A stretch of 64,000 nt of DNA from Labia minor (lineage: Eukaryota; Arthropoda; Insecta; Dermaptera; Spongiphoridae). The notes under the pieces are model-generated. The model was not told the origin of the DNA. It did no database searches and saw only the letters and a program-made list of their open reading frames with translations. Positions 46,176 through 57,325 of the stretch are shown piece after piece. Location of the stretch: the NCBI GenBank assembly GCA_963082975.1, contig OY720344.1:78480053-78544052 (forward strand), given 5' to 3'. The position numbers and the translations under genes were made by a program. The first letter of the stretch is position 1; each line of letters starts with the position of its first letter.

Positions 46176-47320
46176 CCACTCTGGGGTTTTAAACAGTTTT
46201 AAAGGAAATGTTAATTATAAGTTCATTTCTCAACGAGTTGTATCTTTAAATTATCTTTATTAATTTAATTAATTATAATTAATTTATAGCCAATAATAGT
46301 TTATTATAGCTAATAATTTTTTAATTTTTAGTGTAATTTGCATGATCATTATTTATATAAAAAAATAAACACATTTTGCAATTTCCCAGAAAGGCTTATA
46401 ATGTCAAGCTCCCACATGTGTCCATTACAATTAAGAATAAGTAAGTTATGTTTGTCACGTTCACACTTCCACATGTGAACATTACAATTGAAATAGTAAG
46501 TTTATGATTCGACATAATTTGCAATGTATCAATCAACCTCTTAAAATTAAGGTTCTTAGCATTTAGCAGGTAAAACACTTGGCGAGAGTCATTCAATTGA
46601 AAATTGCAAGGGTGGACTTGTTAATTGTATGTGCTTGGAAATATTCTTTGTAGGAGAGGGCAGTGTGGTTTATTTTTCTCTATTTCTCTCTCACTCACAC
46701 TCTCAACTAAAATTTATCTTATTCTCTAGATTGTAAGAAGTTTCACTTCCGCCACGTGTACGATGCTGCACATTTTGCTTTTTTTATGCCCCACCTAAGC
46801 CCTTTTAAAATTTTTATGTCCTCTATGTAACATAAACATAATTTTTAATATTAAAAAATTAAATTGTTCAATTAAAAAACTTAAATGATAGGTTTTAGGA
46901 AGAAATCAATAGGAAATTTTGTTAACCAAACACAATAAGTAAATTTTCAAAAGATATAATGAAAAACTAAAGCTAAAATTCGAAATAATTTTAATAAAGA
47001 TTTTTTTATTTTAATATTTTAATTTAGTGAGATCCTTGCGAATGATGCTTTCTGCTCAGAGATTTTATTTTAGGTTCCAATTTGGTTAGCTTCAGTCTCA
47101 AGTCTTCCAGTTCTGTTATATCCAGACGATTTCATTTTTTAACAGTAAATCATTTACAGCAGTTATTTAAATGACTCAGAGCAAAAGGGTTAAACTCGTG
47201 TCAAGTCCATTTTCGAATTGCCCTCCTTTAGATTCAAATTGCCCCCCCCCCCCATGTGAGGCGTGGGGCACGGGCCTAGAGTCTTTAGAATAGGAACCAT
47301 TTTATGTTAAATTAAAATAA
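46176..47320. other. Unassigned intron sequence
   Basis: AT-rich, with a C-rich run near 47245. It contains a pair of diverged direct copies TCCCACATGTGTCCATTACA / TTCCACATGTGAACATTACA (46410 and 46467). Confidence 0.4.
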
Positions 47321-47321
47321 G

Positions 47322-47773
47322 CTGGAGTGACTCCACTCGCCTATCTCGCAATTTGAATTGGATTAAATAACATATATTATATTTAAATTAAATTTAATTA
47401 ATTATAAATTAAAATTGATAAATAATATTTATAAAACCAGCAGGTATTTGACTCTTTGTTGATTGTACTACGTCACGTGCTGGCGCGTGATTTGCAGTGT
47501 TAAAAAATTAATTCCGGTACTTCCAGCGACTCAATCAAGCTAAAATTCTATATATAGCAGTTTTATACAATCTTTAATCATATGAAAAATTATCAAATAT
47601 ATATGTTTATTTTTATGGTCACTTTAGAGGAAAAAAATGAAAACGTAGTAGGTAATGACCCTCTTCCGGTTGAGCTACATATCTCAAAAGTTGATAGAAA
47701 ACTACAAATTTTGAATAATGCCCATGTACCAAATTTCATGATTCTAGCTCAAACCGTTTTTGTGTAATCTTGT

Positions 47774-47811
<38 letters not shown>

Positions 47812-47909
47812 AGATAGAGAAGGAGACAGACATTTTTCTCAACCTTAGTGAAAATGACTCAGGGACCTTAAAAGAGTATAAAAACATAAAATCTCTCTGG
47901 CGAGATAGT
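47322..47909 (-). mobile_element. Family B (HINE-like) copy 3, most complete
   Basis: Hairpin end CTGGAGTGACTCCACTCG at 47322. An E-box/palindrome region CACGTCACGTGCTGGCGCG is followed by the core AGTTGATAGAAAACTACAAA. A CA microsatellite lies at 47778-47808. Then comes CATTTTTCTCAACCTTAGTG, and the far end CTCTCTGGCGAGATAGT ends at 47909. Read on the minus strand, the element starts ACTATCTCGCCAGAG and ends GCGAGATA(G)- plus the hairpin. Confidence 0.7.
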
Positions 47910-48700
47910 AAAAATAACTACATATTTACTAATTCAGAAGTTTGTTGGACATCGAACTAGTAAAAATATAAATTTTACAAATATTATTTAAATTTCAATT
48001 TATATTTCATTGAATAATTCTTGAAAGAAATTTTCATATAATTCCGTTTATTAATTAAAAGAGTTAGCGAGATATTCCCATAAAATGTCAATCATATTTA
48101 TTGAATATACAAAGTTTGTTCGAATTAAAAAAAAATGATATAGAAAAAGGTAATGTGGAAAAAAAGTTTATTAAAAATATCGAAAAATGAATAAACACTC
48201 GTTCAAATTCTTATCTGTTAAGACTAATCAAAATTAACTTCTACCGACAGTTGAAAGCTGCCTATCATTTACAACTGACTTTTAATATTAATTTTTTTTT
48301 TAATTCAACCCTTGTCTGTCTCTGATTTTATTTTTTATAACATATTCGTTTAGATAAAAGTTATCAATACTTTTTTATTTATAATGAAATTAAATTAAAA
48401 ATACAAAGAAAAAGAAGATTAAAATACATACCCTGAACATTTCAAATATTATAAATAAATAAAAAGATAATTTTTTGTCCTATAAATTGCAATTTAAAAA
48501 TATTATATAATATATGAGTTTATATCTTATTGGTTATTATCAAATCGATTAAATTATTTATTATTTATTAGAATAATTATAATAATATTAATATTGCAAT
48601 ACTTCGAGGCTGGTTGATTTTATCATAATATAATAATCTAATGAATAACATTTATGATAATTTATGAATGCATAAAAATCATCTCTCTTTTCAACTATTA
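47910..48700. other. AT-rich intron sequence without recognised element
   Basis: Nothing beyond simple AT-rich sequence. Confidence 0.4.
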
Positions 48701-48701
48701 T

Positions 48702-49500
48702 CTAATCTTATCTTATTATGCTAGCTAAAATTGTTTGTATATATATATATATCTTATCTTATTATGCTAGCTAAAATTGTATGTATATATAGCCATTGGT
48801 TCTCAAAAACCGCTCTAACGATTTTTTTCAAATTTACACTAGATATAGTATCTATAAAGAAAAATTGAGTTTTATTGATCACATCTCTTGAAAAATACAT
48901 TTTCATTATTAATTTCTTAATTAAAAATTATATATGGAAAAAGTCAAAATTGGCATCCATTTTTATTTTTTAACTGAAATTGTATTAATATTTTTTTTTT
49001 ATTTAAAATATTTTAAAATTTATTATTTAATTTCGAAATAAAATTAAAAATATTTATTTTTAATAAAATATATATAGATATTTATTAATCTCTCTCAAAA
49101 AAAAAACAAAAACAAAAACAAAAAAACATACGTCTTGCTAAGAGAGTAAAAAATGTCGCTTTCATCATCTAAGTATTATTAGTCTATTGGGTAGAGAGAC
49201 TGTCTGACAATTCAACTTCGCAGGATCGAAACCGGCGGAAAATAATTTTTTTTTTTTTTTAATCTATTATTTTTTAATAAATTACTATTTTATATTTATT
49301 TATTCATTGTTCTTTTATTTTATTTTATTAATTAAGTTTTAGATAGTTTTATAATTTTTAATATTTCTTCACTAAAATATCATTTAATATTTATTAATAT
49401 TATTTATTTATTATTATTGAGTACCCGAAGTTCCATTCATTTTAATCAGATTGATGCACTGATGCAACATTTAATAATAGTAATATTGTAATAAATTTCT
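48702..49500 (-). mobile_element. Family F copy carrying a tRNA-like insert
   Basis: The 3' end TCTTATCTTATTATGCTAGC is duplicated in tandem (48705 and 48753). The GCTCTAACGATTTTTTTCAA block follows, and the far end CATTTTAATCAGATTGATGC is near 49440. A tRNA-like segment sits at 49177-49242. Confidence 0.6.
49177..49242 (+). repeat. tRNA-like SINE head
   Basis: CTATTGGGTAGAGAGACTG resembles an A box and GGATCGAAACC is a good B box, at tRNA spacing. A T-rich run follows at 49250-49260. Not an intact tRNA; probably a SINE promoter remnant. Confidence 0.4.
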
Positions 49501-49689
49501 ATCTTGAAAATTGTTACATATTATTTAGGATATTTTAAAAACAATTTCTTTCTTTAATATATATATATATTCTTAAAATTGAATTTGTTTAAATTTTAAC
49601 ACATATAATAATAATAAATATATATAAATATAAATATATAAAATATAAAATTAATAATATAAATATATATAAAATAATATTAAATTGTA

Positions 49690-49960
49690 TATAATATGTG
49701 TGTGTAACGGGCGGACCATTTATTTTATTTGTAATTATATTTAAACCTGGTGAACTCATCCACTGGAATTGGGTCCCAGGAGGTGCTGCTCAGATGGAGC
49801 CCGCCCAAACTAAAAGGGATTCCCCTAAAGATCTTAGCAGCCCTTGGCTCGCTATGATAGACAGTCGTTGGAGTCGTTGTGAAACCATTGAGCTGATGAG
49901 ATAGGGCATGGTACTCAATCCTTAAATTTATGTTTATATGTTCCATGTTCTGAAATATTT
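49690..49960. other. GC-richer block of unknown nature
   Basis: A sharply less AT-rich island (GGGTCCCAGGAGGTGCTGCT, GATGGAGCCCGCCCAAACT) with open frames on both strands (68 and 73 aa). No family signature and no repeat partner in the window were recognised. Confidence 0.3.
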
Positions 49961-50339
49961 GGTAAATTTATCTTTATTTTTGTTTTCTTTCTTTCTATTA
50001 AACCCGTTAACAATATACAAATATTTTGTGAAAGTTTATTTTTATCAACCCTTATTATCTTGGCGCCTAAATTAAAGTTATATCCTTTATCAAATCATTA
50101 TTATTTATTATTACAATAGTATATAAAAGAATATTTGAATTTGTTTAAATTTTAACACATTTATTCAATCAAGCCACCGCTTCTTATATCTTATTATTTA
50201 TATTATAATTATTAAATAAAATTAAAAATATTTGTTATACCGATATCTGTTTTCATTGCATGAACACATATATCCATACATTAAACTTTTTGTTTATATT
50301 TTTTTATTTTTAATTTTTAATAAATTTTCTTTTTTGATA

Positions 50340-50640
50340 TGAGATTTTATTAAAAAATTGTATATCAATATTTTTTAAAGGGTCGAGCAATAGCTCGGTG
50401 TCTCAGGTATTAATATTACCAGCCAAATTCAATAATAATGAATCATTTTTTTTAACTTAAGTACCGAGCCGAGGCTCGGGGTCCCGGTACTATATATATA
50501 TATATGTAAATGGTTCTCAGAAACCGCTCTAACGATTTTTTTGAAATTCATACCAGAGATAGTATTTATAAAGAAAAATTGAGTTTTATTGATCCAATCT
50601 CTGGGAAAAATCATCTTCATTAGTTTTTTTTTAATTTAAA
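50340..50640 (-). mobile_element. Family F double-terminus fragment
   Basis: Reverse of 38113-38240: GGGTCGAGCAATAGCTCGGTG, then GTACCGAGCCGAGGCTCGGG and GTCCCGGTACT. It is followed by a TA tract and the F block ACCGCTCTAACGATTTTTTT. Confidence 0.55.
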
Positions 50641-51556
50641 TATTGGGTTGATGGATAAATTATGACGTTTTTTGGGATGAAATAAAATCCTGTTTTTTTA
50701 ATTTTTTCATTTATTCATCCAATTATATAGTTTCCACTAATTAAAATATCCTTCTCCCATCTCTTTACTAACATATTAATGCCTCTAAAATAAAAATCCT
50801 CTGGTTTAGAATAAAAATACTAATCATGGGCTTTTTTCACTTGTTCAATTGAACCGAATTTTTTTGTTTAAATAATTTTGTAACGACCTGAAAAGATGAA
50901 AATAGGCAGGAGCAATATCCGGAGAATAGGGAGGATGCTTCAAAACCTCCTAATTTAAGTCCCTCAATTTGTACTGTGTCTTCATTGCCGTGTGTGGCCG
51001 CGCGTTGTCGTGATGAAAAATTATCCCTCTTCTGTTGACCAAAGCAGTTCGGTTTCGTTCCGTTCCAAAAGTTTATAATAAACAATTCCTTTGCCATTCC
51101 ACCATATGCAGAACATCACTTTTTGTTGATGAATATTGGCTTTCGCAGATGATAATGGGGTTTCTCCACGCATCCTCCAATGTCGTTTTCTCGTCACATT
51201 ATCGTACACGATCCACTTTTCATCTCTAGTTACCAATCTGTGCTTTATCCGCTTAAAGAAACATATGCTTCGATAGGGATCATTAAATTTGAAGCCGACA
51301 CTTGGTGACGGGCTCAAACTTCGTACCTAGAAACCATTCCTAGGCGATGCAGATGATCTACCACAGTTAATTGGTTAATCTCCATCTTCAACGCTATCTC
51401 CCTAGTGGTTAAATGTGGATCAGCTTCAATTAATGCCTTTAAAATATCGTCATCAGTCTTCAAAGGGCGTCCTATTTTTCGTTTATTGGTCAATGAAAAA
51501 TCTCCCGATCGGAATGTTGTAAACCATCTCTTGTCGAACTTTAACAACACCTCATT
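50641..51556 (-). pseudogene. Mariner relic with broken transposase
   Basis: The left end TATTGGGTTGATGGATAAAT, then TATGACGTTTTTT, matches a mariner-type terminal repeat. The minus-strand coding remains include FDKRWFTTFRSGDFSLTN and KIGRPLKTDDDILKALIEAD (helix-turn-helix region). Next come LVTRDEKWIVYDNVTRKRHW (first catalytic region, TGD changed to TRD), KVMFCIWWNGKGIVYYKLLE, FHHDNARPHTAMKTQ (second Asp) and HPPYSPDIAPAYFHLF, where the third catalytic Asp is Tyr. At least two frameshifts. The 5' end is missing beyond 51556. Confidence 0.8.
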
Positions 51557-51839
51557 AATAAATTAAATAAATAAATAAACTTAAAATAAAAAAACAAATA
51601 AATCAATTAATTTAAAATAATAATATTAATGAATGTATATATTGTTAGTTTATCTATACTTTTATAACGTTAATTATGTTCTTTTTATTTTTATAAATTG
51701 TCTCAAGTCTCTAACTTTGCATTTTCTCCAATTTCATTACAATTGAAAATATTCAATAAAAATCAAGCAATGAAAATAAAATATTAAAATGAAATGATCA
51801 AGAAATATTATACTCTATTATAACATATATAATAACTAC
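51557..51839. other. Unassigned AT-rich sequence
   Basis: No feature recognised. Confidence 0.4.
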
Positions 51840-52806
51840 GAATCATAGGCGGAGGAAATATTAGGAGATATCATTTCGGATTCAGGCCAAATCGATTAAC
51901 ATTAATTAAGATATTTTTATTATGACAGATATTAGGAAAAAAACCGCGAATTCAATATTTCTGTTCACTAATTATTTGTAGACTTCAGTAAAGATTAACT
52001 AAGACTCAATAGATCCGGATAAACTTTTTCAAATTTTGATCTTCAAATTTGTCTTGAAGGTAGCGAAGAAAGAATAAGATGCGGAAATCAATTGTAAAAT
52101 ATTAGGTTATCCAGACGACTTAAATATGATAGGAGATTCGGCAATAGCAATTACAGATAGCGAGGAAAAATTAATGGAGGTTTGAAATTAATTAGTGATA
52201 AGAAAAAATATTTAGTAACAAAGAGGAAGAGTATTAACATACAAAATCTTAAGATACAAAATGTAGAATTTAAATATGTTGAAAAATTGAATGTAATCAC
52301 GAAGGATAATAATATTTGAGAAGAATTTAAATCGAGGTTGCAATCGGGAAACGCCTGTTATCATGCAGCAAAGAGACTTATCTCATCAAAATTATTATCA
52401 AAGGGGATAAAAATTAATTGATTAATTAACGTCCGCTAGGAAGACCAAGGACACGTAGGAAGGGACCTAAAAGAGATGGGACAGGAAAGGAGTTGGATGG
52501 ATGTGATAGGGACACTTGGAGAAATGTGGTTGTTGCGGCCAAGAACTTTCGAGTACCGTTGAGCCACAAAGATAGATAGTATAACATATACAATATTAAT
52601 ATATAATTAATTTACTGGTTGAATTAAAATATATTTTAAATAAGAACACAAAATGAAATGAATGTTTTATGTAATATACTGAGTGAAACAAAATGGATGA
52701 AAACCTTTTACTACTTTTAACCAAATACTATGTACCACTCGGGGGTACAGGGGGCGGAACCCCCGTCTAGGTGTGAAGAGCGCTGAAGGTGCTCTGAGCA
52801 GCTAGT
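51840..52806 (+). pseudogene. LINE fragment, family D copy 5, with part of the reverse transcriptase core
   Basis: The longest D copy on the plus strand. Near 51850 it reads RRYHFGFRPNRLTLIKIF (RT motif 2/3), then LFVDFSKD near 51965, and GYPDDLNMIGDSAIAITDSE (52112-52175), the active-site motif with YADD changed to YPDD. It continues NVEFKYVEKLNVITKDNN and RLQSGNACYHAAKRLISSKL, then jumps by deletion (about 52422) to the 3' UTR-proximal part. It ends with GAGCGCTGAAGGTGCTCTGA and GCAGCTAGT at 52806. Many stops and indels. Clade not resolved. Confidence 0.75.
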
Positions 52807-53059
52807 TCTATTAGAAAAAAAGAATGAAATTAAACTCGTGTATGCATGAGAGAAAATCTAGACGAGAAGATTATAAATCGTGTTAATATTATATACCCAT
52901 CTATAAAAACAAATTTATTCATGTTATGAACATTATGTTTATTTTTTATGAATAACTAGAAAAAATATAACTTGTGAAATAATAATGAATTACGATTTGA
53001 TTGATTAAACATTGAGAGGGAGATTAAACCTTAATGAATGAATAAATGTCTTCAATATT
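52807..53059. other. Unassigned AT-rich sequence
   Basis: No feature recognised. Confidence 0.4.
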
Positions 53060-53089
53060 TAACTTATTTTATTATTCTAGCAAAAATCC

Positions 53090-53122
<33 letters not shown>

Positions 53123-53870
53123 ATATTTGTATATTTTTAAATTAATTTATTAATTAACCGCTCGAAGAATTTTTTTGAAATTCACACCATAGATAACATT
53201 TATAAAGACAAATAGATCTGTATTGGTTTGGCTGAAGAAATATTATCTTCATTAGTTTTTTCTTAATTTAAATTTATATGACATTACAAATAACGTCATC
53301 CATATTGAAATTTGCCTCTTGCTAATTCTTTTTTAATTGATATTGTATTAATATTTTTTTATATTTAAAATATTTTAAAATTTATTATTTAATTTCGAAA
53401 TAAAATTTAAAATATTTTTTTTTTAATAAAATATATTTATTAATTTCTCAAAAAACAAAAAACAAAAACAAATACGGCTTGGTAATTGTCTTGCAAGTTT
53501 TGTTATTTTTTCTTTAAAATATTTGAAATTTTTTAATGTTTTGTCGTTAAATTTTTGTAAATTCTTATAAATTTTTATTAGTTAATTTTTTATGTTATTT
53601 TTTTATCTATTTTTGTGATAATTTTTTATTAAATTACTAATTTATATTTATTTATTTAATCATTGTTTTTTATTAATTTTTAGATAGTTTTATAATTTAA
53701 TATTTATATTATTTAAATTTTATTAATAGTATTATTTATTATTGAGGACCCCAAGTTCTATTCATTTTAATCAGATTGAAGCAACGATGTAACATTTAAT
53801 AATTGTAATAAATAATCAAATATTTTTTAAACGGTCGAGCGAAAGCTCGGTGTTCCAGGTACTGATAAAT
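53060..53870 (-). mobile_element. Family F copy, near complete
   Basis: On the minus strand it starts CAGTACCTGGAACACCGAGC with the hairpin CGAGCTTTCGCTCG. It runs through GATTAAAATGAATAGAAC and ends near GTGAATTTCAAAAAAATTCT followed by TA/CA repeats (53090-53120). It lies 100 bp from a host exon. Confidence 0.6.
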
Positions 53871-53970
53871 TATTGATGAAAAAATTATATAGGATATATA
53901 TTGTAAACTTTGTAAATAAATAATAGTACCTTTTTCGTTTTATATTATATTATATTAAATATTTATATAC

Positions 53971-54100
53971 CTTTCTATTAAACCAGATGGAGGTCTCGTT
54001 AGTTCAGAATAAAGAACATTCGCTCTATAACATTCAGAATTAAGTGGTTTATTGAACAAAGGCGTCTTAACCAATGAGGCACATGGAGTTTTAATTAAAT
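53971..54100 (-). CDS. Host gene exon (130 nt)
   Basis: Acceptor AATTATAG before 54100 and donor GTATAT after 53971. Incoming phase 1 (split GAT, Asp), outgoing phase 2 (split AGA, Arg). It encodes LIKTPCASLVKTPLFNKPLN and SECYRANVLYSELTRPPSGL, ending in IE. It resolves the phase conflict that would otherwise exist between the exons at 54245 and 33830. The intron to the upstream exon is 144 nt. Domain not recognised. Confidence 0.75.
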
Positions 54101-54244
54101 CTATAATTATTTTTTAAATTAATATATAAATAAAACTAAACATAATAAAATCGTTTAAATACTATTAACTTTTTTTTATTTTATAAATAATTATTTTTTT
54201 AAAAAATAAAAACATTAATTTATTTATAATGTAATCTAATTTAC

Positions 54245-54352
54245 CTGGATCAAAAGGACTGGTTGCTGCACTCTTTTTCAAAAAGGATGACATAGAGTTT
54301 GTGTGAGGCCATGGTTGTTTAAAACACATCTTTGTGGAAGTCTTGAACATTT
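54245..54352 (-). CDS. Host gene exon (108 nt)
   Basis: Acceptor AATCTCAAG before 54352 and donor GTAAATTAG after 54245. Phase 1 in (split GAA, Glu), phase 1 out. It encodes MFKTSTKMCFKQPWPHTNSM, then SSFLKKSAATSPFDP. The other two frames contain stops. The ATG at 54350 is treated as internal because the upstream exon joins in frame. Domain not recognised. Confidence 0.75.
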
Positions 54353-56179
54353 CTTGAGATTGTAAAACAGTAAGATATTTTAAAATAATATAAACTGATT
54401 AGGACTGGAAATCGTCAGGCAGCCAGTGCCGTCGGGCAGAAGTGAAGGTAAGAACTAGCAATCTCTTATTTTCGTTTTTATCAAAAAAATAAAAGTTTCG
54501 CTTTCCACCTCAAAAAATAACAACGCACGAAGACAGAAACATTTATTTTTTACTATTAATGATGCTAAGAGATGTTTATTTCTTAACTTCACTTCATTTC
54601 CAGACCTCTATATATTAATATATTTTCGAACCTATATATGAGTATAACTGCCGATTTATAAATATTACATATTTAAGTATATAAGTCATACATACATTTA
54701 AAAATAATTATTAAAAAAAACTATTATTTTGATGAAATTATTTATATTCTTTAAACGAAAATGAAATTAATATTATTCATATTTTTCTAACGGAATTTAA
54801 GACACAATTGTCAAGAACTATTTTTGGAAAAAATTGATTTTCTAGCTCTATGTTTATTAAACATAATTAAATATTTGACAAATTGTAGATGTAAATTTTG
54901 GAATTATAAAACGGTAATCTAGTGGTGGGTTCGAAAACAAGCTTTCCCACTGGGTTATGTTATGTTATGGGAAGCCATCTTATGAACATTATTTATTAAG
55001 ATATTTAGTTAATAAATTATTTGGATTTTTCATTTTATGTTTATTTGTTTAACATTTTCAAATTTATTTAAATATCAAATAATCTCGTCTCCTACAAAAT
55101 TTAAATTAATTAAATTTTATTATTAATTAAAAATAATTTTTTAATTTTCCATTAGAATATTAATTTTTTATTCATTAATAATAATAATAATAATAATTCA
55201 AATTAAATGCTTGTAAATTCATTATATTCAAATATATTATTATTATTATATAGTGGTTAACATATAAATAGAGACCCAGGGCCCTTAGGAACTTGATATT
55301 TTGGTCCCGACCATCTCATATCATAATGCAAACTTAGAATTTTTAATTTTGGCGCCTTATTTCTTGATAATCATATAAGAAAACTCCATCTTGTCCAACA
55401 ATGAGACACATTAAAACATTAAAAAAGAATGAAACCCAATTTTTCAAATGAGTTATATTTTAAATTATTTAGATATTATATGATATAATTAATATTATAA
55501 AATCACCAAATAAAAAAAAATGGTGTAAATTCTAAAATAAATTCAAATAAAAACTGAGATATACTCGTATTGTATATTAACGGTTAAATTAAAGAAAAAC
55601 TAATAGTAAAAAAAAATACACTCATAAATTCATTGGGTGATACGAAGACCACTTTGAAAAAATTAAATTTAAATTAATTTGGGAAATTTTTTTATATCTC
55701 GTTTACATTAATTAATTTCTTTCATATTTATGAGAATTCTTTGTGTACGTGTGCGTGATTACTACCTTCAGTATTAGTCCAATTTCATTTCAACTCTGTA
55801 TTCTCTGGCAATGATGTCAACATTTTTTTTTCTATATTTTCCTAAATAACTATGTATGTAAGTGAAAATTTTACAATAGTTTCCCTTGTTTAGAACGAAC
55901 AGACTATTGCAATAATGGGTATACTGTCATATGATCGTACAAAATTGAAATACAATTAATTTTTGGGAAGACTTAAATAAAAGATTTAAAAAATTGTTAG
56001 TCTAATTGTTACCCTAAGGCCAAGTATATTTTTAACCCTTTCATCTATTTTATCCATTGGTTTTTCAAACACTTAATATAAAAATCAATTCCAAAAATAT
56101 ATCTATATAATGTACAATATACGTTATGATTCGTTATTAGTTTCGTAATATAGATTCGTTAACTTTATATCATACACAC
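54353..56179. other. Intron of about 1.8 kb
   Basis: AT-rich; no transposon signature recognised. Contains short ATA/TAA repeats near 55178. Confidence 0.5.
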
Positions 56180-56321
56180 CATTACATCTTCCAATTAGTG
56201 GTTGTTGTTTTTGTTGATGGTGTTGTGGATGAAATTGTGTTGGTTCGCATGGTGATGTCGTTAACTCAGCATCCGTTGGTGAAAGGGATCGTGATCTCTC
56301 AGCGTCGCCTTCCCCTCGGCC
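56180..56321 (-). CDS. Host gene exon, most 5' one found
   Basis: Acceptor TTTTATAG before 56321, with a long T-rich tract. The donor GTGTGTAT follows 56180; the alternative donor five bases upstream would create a stop, so this one is chosen. Phase 0 in, phase 1 out. It encodes GRGEGDAERSRSLSPTDAEL, TTSPCEPTQFHPQHHQQKQQ and PLIGRCN, a Ser/Pro/Gln/His-rich, probably disordered segment with an RSRSLSP phosphorylation-like motif. There is no Met, so the start codon lies further upstream, probably beyond the window. Confidence 0.75.
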
Positions 56322-56630
56322 CTATAAAACAAAAAACAACCTTCTAATTTAGTATACGAATCAGATCACGTCCTTCATCTAATGTAGATGCAAATTCAAT
56401 ATTCACTCATCCAAAATGAATATATCAATGAATAATTCCAAATAAATAGTTTTATATACCTATATATATATAAACTAAAAAAAATGTAAGAGAATAATTT
56501 AAAAAATTACATATGCAACATACATGTACTTGTTCACATTTATTTTGCTTGATTGTTAACAAAAGTAATAATTAATTATAATATAAATTACAATTATATA
56601 TATATATATACTATACTATAATATAATATA
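56322..56630. other. AT-rich sequence upstream of the exon
   Basis: No feature recognised. Confidence 0.4.
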
Positions 56631-57040
56631 ACTAGCTGATCAGAGCGCCTTCCAGGCGCTCTTCACACCTAGACGGGGGCTCCGCCCCCTTCACCCCCGA
56701 GTGATACATAGTATTTGGTTGAAAGTCTGTATGTAAAAGGTTTTCATCCATTTTGTTTCAATCAGTATAAGTAGATAAGACATATATTTGTTTTCTTAGA
56801 AAATATATATTTTAATTAAATCAGTAAATTAATTATATATTATTATTGTATATGTTATATTTATCTAACTCTGTGTCTATACAGTTTTCGAAAGTTCTTA
56901 GCCGCAGCATCCACTTTTCTCTAAGAGTCCCTATCCTGAGCTACAACCAAATCCTACCCTGTCCCATCTCTCCCATGTCCCTTCCTTCATTGTCCACCCA
57001 CTTGTCCCCATCTTTGGTCTTCCACCGGATGTTTCCCAAT
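56631..57040 (-). mobile_element. LINE fragment, family D copy 6 (3' end)
   Basis: Starts at the terminus ACTAGCTGATCAGAGCGCC and matches 36102-36500 through the 3' UTR and the last decayed coding part, then stops near TTTCCCAATATTTG. Confidence 0.75.
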
Positions 57041-57094
57041 ATTTGCATGTGTGTCTGCATACATACCTACGTATATGATAACTGAACACTTAAT

Positions 57095-57265
57095 AATAAT
57101 AATAATAATGTATTAAATGAATATAATTGAAATTTTAGTTTTAATTGCACTTTTTTTTTGGTTTTTATTTTTATTTATTTTTATTGGAATTATTACAAAT
57201 AATAATAATAATAATAATATACCGTTTAATACGTGAAAATAATAATAATAATAATAATAATAATT
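57095..57265. repeat. ATA/TAA microsatellites
   Basis: Three short TAA tracts (about 57095-57110, 57200-57220, 57238-57262). Confidence 0.75.
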
Positions 57266-57325
57266 TATTAAATTAATATAATTGAAATTTTATTTTTTAT
57301 TATTACATTTTTATTTTTATTTTTT

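Larger units (their letters stand above)
349..56321 (-). other. Split host gene with TE-filled introns (at least 10 exons, 5' end outside window)
   Basis: Ten minus-strand exons with GT/AG borders were joined by hand. Their lengths (142, 108, 130, 144, 46, 168, 82, 100, 59 and 107 nt to the stop) sum to 1086 nt, exactly 362 codons including the stop. Phases at the nine junctions are 1, 1, 2, 2, 0, 0, 1, 2, 1 and each fits the next exon, whereas alternative frames of several exons hit stops. Introns run from 119 nt to about 20 kb and hold nearly all the transposable elements listed here. The protein has a Ser/Pro/Gln/His-rich start, a Lys-rich stretch in the middle and an Arg/Leu-rich likely coiled coil near the C-terminus, which suggests a nuclear protein (inference). 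I do not recognise the family. No initiator exon is visible between 56322 and 64000. Confidence 0.7.

Noticed and set aside
45179..46760. hAT element bounded by AGTGTTTCCCAAC and an inverted GAAGTGAAACTTC near 46738
   Set aside because: The second motif is itself a palindrome, and no matching terminal repeat or 8-bp duplication was found.
53990..54070. tRNA-like A-box sequence (CCTCATTGGTTAAGACGCC)
   Set aside because: No B box follows, and the segment is better explained as the host exon 53971-54100 with matching phases.
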